5,093 nucleotides of DNA, taken from assembly GCA_937959175.1 (NCBI GenBank), contig CALGAS010000057.1:1-5093 (forward strand), read 5' to 3'. The translations under genes were made by a program, and so were the position numbers. Positions 1 to 5,093 of the stretch are shown in pieces. The notes under the pieces are model-generated. The model had not been told where the DNA came from, ran no database searches, and saw only the letters and a list, made by a program, of their open reading frames with translations. This stretch comes from an uncultured bacterium (lineage in GTDB: Bacteria > Planctomycetota > Planctomycetia > Pirellulales > UBA1268). Every line of letters begins with the position of its first letter. Position 1 is the stretch's first letter.

Positions 1-4
1 GGCC

Positions 5-1549
5 TCAGGGTCGCTGCGGATGCAGCCGCGGCTGGGGGCCGAGGGCCAGCCGGTTGACGGCGGCCAGGAAGGCCTTGGCCGAGGCTTCGAGCGAATCGGT
101 CGAGACGCCCCGGCCTCGCTGGACCTGGCCTTCGTGCTCGAGTTCGACGGTCACCTCGCCCTGGGCGTCCTTGCCGACGGTCACCGCCTGGACGCGGAAG
201 TCGCGGCAGCGGGTGGTGACCCCGGTCAGCTTCTCGATCGCCAGGAAGATCGCGTCGACCGGCCCGTCGCCGGCGGTGATCGTCACGCTCTTGGGTTCAC
301 CGGCATGGCGGACGTGGAGCGTGACGGTGGGACTGGCCCCGGCGGCCGACGTGAGCTCGTAGCCCTCGAAGGCATACTGCTCCGGCAGGGCCGCGAACCG
401 CTGCTCGCAGAGGGCCGCGATGTCGCCGTCGTAGATCTCCTTCTTGCGGTCGGCCAAGACCTTGAACTGCTCGAAGACGGTCTTGAGCTGCTCGGCATCG
501 AGTTCGTAGCCGAGGGCCTTGGCCCGGTCGGCCAGGGCCGCCCGGCCGCTGTGCTTGCCAAGCACGAGGTCGGTCTTCTCCAGGCCGACATCCTCCGGCC
601 GCATGATCTCGTAGGTGCTCCGCTCCTTGAGCATCCCGTCCTGATGGATGCCCGACTCGTGGGCGAAGGCGTTGCGGCCGACGATCGCCTTGTTTCGCGG
701 CACCTGAATGCCGGTGATCGTCGCCACCAGGCGGCTGGTGGGCACGAGCCGGCGGGTGTCGATTCCCGTCGAGCAGCCGTAGTGATCGGCCCGGGTGCGG
801 AGGGCCATCACCACCTCCTCGAGGGCGCAGTTGCCCGCCCGCTCGCCGATGCCGTTGACCGTGCACTCCACCTGGCCAGCCCCCGCCTCAACCGCCGCCA
901 GGCTGTTGGCCACAGCCAGGCCGAGGTCGTCGTGGCAGTGGACGCTGATCACCGCCTTGTCGATGGTGGGCACCCGGTTGCGAAGGTTCGCGATCACCTG
1001 ATGCATGTGCTGCGGAGTGGCATAGCCGACGGTGTCGGGGATGTTGACGGTCGTGGCTCCGGCCGCGATCGCCGCCTCGACCACGCGGCAGAGGAAGTCG
1101 GGCTCGGTGCGGGCGGCGTCCTCCGGGGAGAACTCGATGTCGTCGCAGAGATTGCGGGCCCGGGTCACGCCGGCTACGGCCCGCTCGACGATCTCTTCCT
1201 CGGTCATCCGCAGCTTGAACTCGCGGTGGATCGCGCTGGTGGCCAGGAAGACGTGAATCCGGCCGCGGCGGGCCGGGCGGATCGCCTCGCCGGCGCGGTC
1301 GATGTCGCCGTCATTGCAGCGGGCCAGACCGCAGACGGTCGCCTCGGTGATCGCAGCGGCAATGTCGCGGACGCTCTCGAAGTCACCCGGGGAGGCGATC
1401 GGAAACCCCGCCTCGATGACGTCGACGCCAAGCTTCTCGAGGGCCTGAGCCACCTCGAGTTTCTCAGTGCGATTCATGCTGGCGCCAGGCGACTGCTCGC
1501 CGTCACGGAGCGTGGTATCGAAGATGCAAATCGGACGGGGATCGGACAT
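5..1549 (-). CDS. leuA: 2-isopropylmalate synthase (leucine biosynthesis), complete
   Basis: This cytoplasmic enzyme condenses acetyl-CoA with 2-oxoisovalerate to give 2-isopropylmalate, the first committed step of leucine synthesis. The 514-residue product matches the usual length of the E. coli-type LeuA (about 520). The TIM-barrel domain opens with FDTTLRDGEQSPG (residues 10-22, catalytic Arg15 and metal ligand Asp16). It continues with the metal-binding HCHDDLG (204-210, His204 and His206) and NGIGERAGN (232-240, Asn240 as third ligand), and the linker motif HESGIHQDG (297-305). The C-terminal leucine-sensing domain is present, with GDGPVDA at 427-433, so leucine feedback inhibition is expected. 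I chose the ATG at 1549 because the conserved barrel motif follows within ten residues. The open frame continues upstream for 150 residues without family similarity and would run across the divergent gene. No clear Shine-Dalgarno sequence precedes this start. Homocitrate or citramalate synthase is less likely, given the close residue-by-residue resemblance to E. coli LeuA. Confidence 0.97.
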   Translation of the reverse strand: MSDPRPICIFDTTLRDGEQSPGASMNRTEKLEVAQALEKLGVDVIEAGFPIASPGDFESVRDIAAAITEATVCGLARCNDGDIDRAGEAIRPARRGRIHVFLATSAIHREFKLRMTEEEIVERAVAGVTRARNLCDDIEFSPEDAARTEPDFLCRVVEAAIAAGATTVNIPDTVGYATPQHMHQVIANLRNRVPTIDKAVISVHCHDDLGLAVANSLAAVEAGAGQVECTVNGIGERAGNCALEEVVMALRTRADHYGCSTGIDTRRLVPTSRLVATITGIQVPRNKAIVGRNAFAHESGIHQDGMLKERSTYEIMRPEDVGLEKTDLVLGKHSGRAALADRAKALGYELDAEQLKTVFEQFKVLADRKKEIYDGDIAALCEQRFAALPEQYAFEGYELTSAAGASPTVTLHVRHAGEPKSVTITAGDGPVDAIFLAIEKLTGVTTRCRDFRVQAVTVGKDAQGEVTVELEHEGQVQRGRGVSTDSLEASAKAFLAAVNRLALGPQPRLHPQRP

Positions 1550-1661
1550 GGGAACACGCGGGGAGGGGGATGGCCGGGCCGCGGCGGCGGCGGCTCGCGA
1601 AACCCCGTATCGTACTCGGGCCGAGGGCGAAACGGCACCCGGTGGGCCGTGGGAGGCCGGC

Positions 1662-1675
1662 CAAAAACCGTTTTG
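1662..1675. promoter_or_regulatory. Small AT-rich inverted repeat, possible operator or promoter element
   Basis: The sequence reads CAAAA, four bases (ACCG), then TTTTG, a perfect 5-base inverted repeat. It is followed directly by the palindrome TGTACA (1674-1679). It is the only AT-rich patch in a very GC-rich gap and sits about 60 bases before the mazG-like start. That position would suit a protein-binding site or promoter core for the operon. The arms are short, so chance is a real alternative. Confidence 0.25.
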
Positions 1676-1723
1676 TACACTCGGAGCCACGGTCGCCCGC
1701 CGGACTCGGGTCTGGCCGCTCGC

Positions 1724-1730
1724 GGAAGGG
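1724..1730 (+). promoter_or_regulatory. Ribosome binding site of the mazG-like gene
   Basis: GGAAGGG lies five bases before the ATG at 1736. It is a reasonable Shine-Dalgarno match and supports that start over the long open frame that continues upstream antisense to leuA. Confidence 0.6.
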
Positions 1731-1735
1731 CTCCC

Positions 1736-2035
1736 ATGACGATCGGTGAGTTTCAGGCGTTGATTCGCCGCATGTACCACGACAAGGACGCCTCCCGGGG
1801 CGTCGAGGGGACCTTCATGTGGCTGACCGAGGAAATCGGCGAACTGGCCACCGCCCTCCGCAGCGGCAGCCGCGACGAGCAGGCCCTCGAGTTTGCCGAC
1901 GTGCTGGCCTGGCTGGCGACGATTGCCAACGTGGTCGAGGTCGACCTCGAGGCGGCAATCAACCGCAAGTACGGCGGGGGGTGCCCCGGTTGCGGACAAC
2001 TCGCCTGCACCTGCCCAGACGCGGAGAAGCCATGA
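1736..2035 (+). CDS. MazG-like nucleotide pyrophosphohydrolase with cysteine-rich tail
   Basis: A 99-residue, mostly helical protein of the all-alpha MazG-like superfamily. Such enzymes hydrolyse nucleoside triphosphates (often non-canonical or excess ones) to the monophosphate and pyrophosphate in the cytoplasm, using Mg2+. The metal-binding signature is complete: Glu32-Glu33-x-x-Glu36 and, 15 residues later, Glu52-x-x-Asp55. It is a single-domain form, far shorter than the two-domain E. coli MazG (about 260 residues). After the last helix comes a Gly-rich turn and four cysteines, Cys83-x2-Cys86-x4-Cys91-x-Cys93, which look like a small zinc-binding tail; I recall similar tails in other short MazG-like proteins. 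It starts the plus-strand operon, and its stop overlaps the next start by four bases (ATGA at 2032-2035). The true substrate cannot be told from sequence, and no toxin-antitoxin partner (MazE/MazF) is present. Confidence 0.88.
   Translation: MTIGEFQALIRRMYHDKDASRGVEGTFMWLTEEIGELATALRSGSRDEQALEFADVLAWLATIANVVEVDLEAAINRKYGGGCPGCGQLACTCPDAEKP
2023..2035 (+). other. Coupled stop/start junction with ribosome binding site (mazG-like to membrane protein)
   Basis: The TGA stop of the MazG-like gene (2033-2035) overlaps the ATG of the next gene (2032-2034) as ATGA. GGAG at 2023-2026, five bases before the ATG, can serve as the binding site. This is the classic arrangement for translational coupling or ribosome re-initiation. 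Confidence 0.75.
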
Positions 2036-4272
2036 TCAGCATGCCCGGGAGCCGGGCCGGCTGCCGGCCCGTTCCCGCCGGGTGCCGGCGGTGGTTTGCG
2101 GGCGGCAGCGGCCTCGCGGTGATCGCGGCAGTGGCGGCCAGTCTCGCCTGGCGGCCAGCAGCGACAGCTGGCCCTCCGGAGCGACCAGCGGCTCGGGTCG
2201 GCGTCGGCGGAGCGCAGCGAACCGGCTTCTGGACGCCGGCGGTCATCGACGACGCAACGGAAGCGGTCCGCTGCTGGATGCCGGATGCCGACGGCCAACT
2301 GGTGGGATCGCCGCCCCTCGGGCCGGCCGACGGGGCAGGGGAGCGGACGGTCGTCCGTCCGGGTCGGCCCGGCGCCGCGGTGGTGATCGCCACGAATCCC
2401 AGCGACGCGGCCGCCCCGGACGGCCGGCAAGCCACCGCAACGGAGATTTGGCCCTCGACCACGCCGCTCCTGCTTGTCGACGGAGATTTCCCTGCCGCCC
2501 CGGCAGCGGCCCGCCTGGCGGCGGGGGATCGCACTCCGGCCGAGATTGTTTCGCTACGGGCCGAGCGAGGCGTCGCGCCCGAAAGCCCGCTCGACCTCGA
2601 CGCCTTCGAGGCGGCGTTGCTCAGCGGGCAGGCGGCGGCCACGCTCCCTCCCGCGACGGTGCGGGCGATCGACGGCTGGATTCGCGGCGGGGGCCTGCTG
2701 ATCCTGGCGGCGGGTCGCTCGGCCGTGGCCCTCTGCGACGACGGGTCGACAGCGGCCGACTGGCTGCCCGGAACGTCGCCCCGGCTTGTCCCACTGCGGC
2801 AGTTCGGTGGACTCGAGGCCTTCACCGGCGCGGGCGGGCTAGCGAAGCGAGCGCCCCCGGGCGGCATTGAAGTGCCGCTCTTCGAGGCCCCGGAAAGAAT
2901 CGCCGGAGTGATCGAAGTCTTCGAAGGCTCGCGGCCCGAAGATCTCCCCCTCGTCGTTCGGCGGGCTTACGGCCTGGGCGTCATCGTCTGGATCGCGATC
3001 GATCTCGATGAGCCGTGGTGTGCGATGTGGCCGGCCTGCGATCGGCTGTTGGCGGCGCTCCTCAGCGGCACGGCGGCCTCCGACGGCAGCCTGGTCGTCA
3101 CCAGGCCGGGACTCCGTCAGGCGGCCGATCTGGCCGGGCAACTGCGGGTCGGCCTCGAGTCGCCGCCCGGGGCGGGCCGCGGGGCCGGTGCCGTTCCCTT
3201 CGAGGTGATCATCGGCCTGGGCGTGCTTTACGTGCTCGCGCTCTATCCGCTCGACTGGTGGCTGGTGAGCCGGTCTGGACGTCCCTGGATCTCGTGGCTC
3301 ACCCTGCCCGTGCTGGCGGGCGGATTCATCGTCGCGTCATGGGCTCTTGGCCGATCGTGGGGGCTCGATCAGGCTGCCTCGGTTCGTGTCGCCGACGTGC
3401 TCGACATCGATGCCCATGGCGGCCTGGCCCGCGGTGCCGCCTGGGCGGCCGTCCGAACGCCGGCCAACGGCCGGGTCGATGTCGGCATCCGGCCCAGCCC
3501 GGCACTGGCCGACGCCGAACAAGCCGAGGCGGCGGTGAGCTGGTTTGCCGATGCCGGCCGGGGCTTTGGTGGAGTCGATGCAAGCGTGCCACACCCTTCG
3601 TTGGCCGCCGCTGCCTATGCCTATGGCCCGACGCTAGCCACGCTTCAAGGCGTGCCGCTGGCCGCTGCCTCCAACCGACTCTTCGAGGCGAGCTGGACCG
3701 CCCGCCTGAAGCAGCCTGCGGTGACGAGCACCCTCCGGCGTGACGCCAGGGGGCTCATCCACGGCACCGTGGCCCACCACCTGCCGGTGCCGCTGGCCGA
3801 CTGCCGGCTGCTCCATGACAGCTGGCTTTATGACGTCGGCGATCTCAAGCCGGGCGAGGTGTTCGACGTCGATGCCGGCCGCGGCCCGCGGTCCCTGGCT
3901 GCAGCAGTGACGCGACGCCAGGCCGCGGGCGACCGCGATCAGGCCGCGGCCTGGGATGCGTCGGCAACCGAGATCCCGCGGATCCTCGAGGTGGCCGGCC
4001 TCTACGAGGCGGTCGGCGGGTTCGCCTTCACGACGCTGGAGCCGGGACGGCTCGCGCGGCTCGACCTGTCCGGACTGCTGACGGTCGATCGGGCGGTGCT
4101 GGTGGGAACCCCGCCGCCGGAATTCCGGGGCTCGACCTGGCAGGTCCGCCTGGCCGATGATGCGGGCACGGTGGCGGAGTTGACGCCGCCGGAAGAGGGC
4201 AGCTCGGTCGTCCGCATCGCGGTGCCGCTGCCGGCTGAGGATGCCGACCGTTCGCCAGGAGCAACGCCATGA
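2032..4272 (+). CDS. Large exported membrane protein with GATase1-like N-terminal domain, probable ABC export accessory
   Basis: A 746-residue protein with no assigned function. The N-terminus has four arginines (8-20), a hydrophobic run (about 22-40) and an Ala-Thr-Ala (44-46) that could be a signal peptidase site; it is a signal peptide or an anchor. Residues about 140-230 resemble the class I glutamine-amidotransferase-like fold of similar membrane proteins. A strand leads into VDGDFP (149-154), and a helix plus Gly-rich turn and strand form DGWIRGGGLLILAAG (214-228). No nucleophile cysteine is visible at the expected elbow, so it is probably not catalytic. Two membrane helices follow (about 391-412 and 419-439), joined by a short Arg-bearing loop (413-418). 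By the positive-inside rule that loop is cytoplasmic, leaving both the N-terminal region and the 300-residue C-terminal region outside. The latter contains LPVPLADC (584-591) and LKPG (605-608), which look like a beta-rich domain. Four-base overlaps with both neighbours tie it to the ABC ATPase, as GldG-type proteins are tied to theirs; this role is inferred. Confidence 0.8.
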   Translation: MISMPGSRAGCRPVPAGCRRWFAGGSGLAVIAAVAASLAWRPAATAGPPERPAARVGVGGAQRTGFWTPAVIDDATEAVRCWMPDADGQLVGSPPLGPADGAGERTVVRPGRPGAAVVIATNPSDAAAPDGRQATATEIWPSTTPLLLVDGDFPAAPAAARLAAGDRTPAEIVSLRAERGVAPESPLDLDAFEAALLSGQAAATLPPATVRAIDGWIRGGGLLILAAGRSAVALCDDGSTAADWLPGTSPRLVPLRQFGGLEAFTGAGGLAKRAPPGGIEVPLFEAPERIAGVIEVFEGSRPEDLPLVVRRAYGLGVIVWIAIDLDEPWCAMWPACDRLLAALLSGTAASDGSLVVTRPGLRQAADLAGQLRVGLESPPGAGRGAGAVPFEVIIGLGVLYVLALYPLDWWLVSRSGRPWISWLTLPVLAGGFIVASWALGRSWGLDQAASVRVADVLDIDAHGGLARGAAWAAVRTPANGRVDVGIRPSPALADAEQAEAAVSWFADAGRGFGGVDASVPHPSLAAAAYAYGPTLATLQGVPLAAASNRLFEASWTARLKQPAVTSTLRRDARGLIHGTVAHHLPVPLADCRLLHDSWLYDVGDLKPGEVFDVDAGRGPRSLAAAVTRRQAAGDRDQAAAWDASATEIPRILEVAGLYEAVGGFAFTTLEPGRLARLDLSGLLTVDRAVLVGTPPPEFRGSTWQVRLADDAGTVAELTPPEEGSSVVRIAVPLPAEDADRSPGATP
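4257..4272 (+). other. Coupled stop/start junction with strong ribosome binding site (membrane protein to ATPase)
   Basis: AGGAG at 4257-4261 stands seven bases before the ATG at 4269, and the upstream TGA (4270-4272) overlaps that ATG as ATGA. This is the best Shine-Dalgarno match in the window. It fixes the ATPase start and suggests coupled translation of transporter subunits. Confidence 0.8.
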
Positions 4273-5093
4273 TCCGCACGGTCGATCTGACAAAAAAGTA
4301 TGGCGACTTTGTCGCCCTCGATGGCCTCGACCTGGAACTGGAACGCGGCGACCTGTTCGGCTTCATCGGACCCAACGGAGCCGGCAAGACGACCACCATC
4401 CGAATCCTGGCCACGCTGCTGGCCCCGACCTGGGGCGAGGCGTACGTCTGCGGCTATTCGGTGCACACGCATCCCCGCGAGATCCGTCGTGCGATCGGCT
4501 ACATGCCCGACGTGTTCGGGGTCTATGACGACATGCGGGTCAGCGAATACCTCGAGTTCTTCGCGGCCGCCTATCGGATCGAGGGCCCGGCTCGCAAGAA
4601 AGTGGCCGATCGCTCGCTGGAACTCGTCGACCTCACGGCCAAACGGGACGAACTGGTCACGAGCCTCTCCCGCGGGATGACCCAACGGCTGGGGCTGGCC
4701 CGCGTGCTCCTCCACGACCCCGAGGTTCTCCTGCTCGATGAGCCGGCCAGCGGACTCGACCCGCGAGCCCGGATCGAAATGCGAAACCTGCTCAAGCGGC
4801 TCCAGGGGATGGGCAAGACGATCCTCGTCTCCAGTCACATCCTTCCCGAACTGGCCGACATATGCAATCGCGTCGGGATCATCGAATACGGTCAGCTGCT
4901 CGCCTGCGGGGGCGTCAAGGAACTCCTGGCAAGCGTGCGGGGCCGGCCGGTCATCCGGATCCGCCTAAACGGACCAGTCGAGGCCGCCGCCGAATTGCTC
5001 TCTGGGAGCGACGAGGTCGAGTCAGTCGACGTCAGCGGCGACGAACTCCGCCTCACCCTCCGCGAGGGCTTGGCCGACCATGCCCCGCTGATC
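4269..5093 (+). CDS. ABC-2 type transporter ATP-binding protein, 3' end outside the window
   Basis: The frame is open for 275 codons to the right edge with no stop. Relatives are usually 300-330 residues, so only a short C-terminal piece is probably missing. It is the cytoplasmic ATPase of an ABC exporter of the CcmA/NatA/DrrA-like class. The motifs are in order: Walker A GPNGAGKTT (34-42), signature LSRGMTQ (133-139, the LSxGMxQ variant common in ABC-2 exporters), Walker B LLLDEP (154-159, with catalytic Glu158), D-loop SGLD (161-164) and switch His190. The Q-loop position is unusual: IGYMPD (76-81) has Asp81 where most ABC ATPases have Gln. The region after about residue 225 is the accessory C-terminal domain typical of this class. 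It overlaps the upstream membrane-protein gene by four bases. A permease gene is expected immediately downstream but cannot be seen. The substrate is unknown. Confidence 0.95.
   Translation, partial: MIRTVDLTKKYGDFVALDGLDLELERGDLFGFIGPNGAGKTTTIRILATLLAPTWGEAYVCGYSVHTHPREIRRAIGYMPDVFGVYDDMRVSEYLEFFAAAYRIEGPARKKVADRSLELVDLTAKRDELVTSLSRGMTQRLGLARVLLHDPEVLLLDEPASGLDPRARIEMRNLLKRLQGMGKTILVSSHILPELADICNRVGIIEYGQLLACGGVKELLASVRGRPVIRIRLNGPVEAAAELLSGSDEVESVDVSGDELRLTLREGLADHAPLI

Larger units (their letters stand above)
1550..1735. promoter_or_regulatory. Divergent intergenic region between leuA and the mazG-like operon
   Basis: This 186-base gap must carry the promoters of both leuA (leftward) and the plus-strand operon (rightward), unless they lie inside the genes. 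It is GC-rich, with a short GCG trinucleotide run at 1581-1593. Its only AT-rich island is at 1661-1681. Weak -10-like hexamers can be found: TACACT at 1676-1681 on the plus strand and TACAAA at 1677-1672 on the minus strand. Neither has a recognisable -35 partner at the right distance, so no promoter can be assigned with confidence. I see no leader peptide, T-box or other leucine-responsive structure ahead of leuA. Confidence 0.5.

Noticed and set aside
1581..1593. GCG trinucleotide run
   Set aside because: It is only about four units long in a very GC-rich gap, so it has no clear meaning.
20..1735. Very long open frame on the plus strand running antisense to leuA and into the mazG-like frame
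   Set aside because: It lies opposite a clear, conserved leuA and has no recognisable domain. Such antisense frames are common at this GC content. Only the last 99 codons, from the ATG at 1736, form a real protein.
1550..1999. Upstream extension of the leuA frame by 150 residues
   Set aside because: It has no LeuA similarity, is Ala/Pro/Arg-rich and overlaps the divergent mazG-like gene. Homology places the start at 1549.
1819..2031. Upstream in-frame extension of the large membrane protein inside the mazG-like gene
   Set aside because: The reading is Arg-rich and looks like a frame-shadow. The ATG at 2032 has a ribosome binding site and is followed by a plausible signal sequence.
1736..2035. 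Possible MazEF toxin-antitoxin association
   Set aside because: The MazG-like name alone suggests it. No MazE or MazF homologue is present, and the neighbours are transporter genes.
1753..2867. Overlapping minus-strand open frames opposite the mazG-like gene and the start of the membrane protein
   Set aside because: Their composition is Arg/Pro/Ala-rich with no motifs, as expected of GC-rich shadows.
4002..4838. 278-codon open frame on the minus strand across the membrane protein/ATPase junction
   Set aside because: It is antisense to two well-supported genes, including the conserved ATPase motifs, and has no domain of its own.

Overview
This is a GC-rich stretch that looks like an ordinary chromosomal segment, most likely from a member of the Planctomycetota. 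That assignment rests on protein style: a compact MazG-like protein with a cysteine-rich tail, and an ABC-2 type ATPase with a Tyr-Met-Pro-Asp sequence at the Q-loop followed by Phe-Gly-Val-Tyr-Asp-Asp-Met. It is an inference from recall and was not tested by a search. There are no RNA genes, insertion sequences, CRISPR arrays or phage genes that I can see.

Layout: positions 5-1549 on the minus strand hold a complete leuA, the 2-isopropylmalate synthase that commits carbon to leucine synthesis. A 186-base gap (1550-1735) separates it from a divergently transcribed set of three plus-strand genes. These are a 99-residue MazG-like nucleotide pyrophosphohydrolase (1736-2035), a 746-residue exported/membrane protein with a glutamine-amidotransferase-like N-terminal region and two central membrane helices (2032-4272), and an ABC transporter ATPase (4269 to beyond the right edge).

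The three plus-strand genes are joined by two identical ATGA stop/start overlaps, each with a purine-rich ribosome binding site upstream, so they are very probably one translationally coupled operon. The membrane protein and the ATPase look like parts of one ABC-2 type export system whose permease would be expected just past the right edge. The large protein would place two soluble domains outside the cytoplasmic membrane, and its partner ATPase would power the process. The substrate is unknown. Why a nucleotide-housekeeping enzyme leads the operon is not evident from sequence. leuA appears functionally unrelated and shares only the divergent intergenic region.

The most interesting points are the poorly characterised large membrane protein coupled to the ATPase, the Asp in place of the Q-loop Gln in the ATPase, and the putative zinc-binding tail on the MazG-like protein. 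Nothing here is clearly a new biological system; the ABC-linked operon is the best candidate for follow-up.
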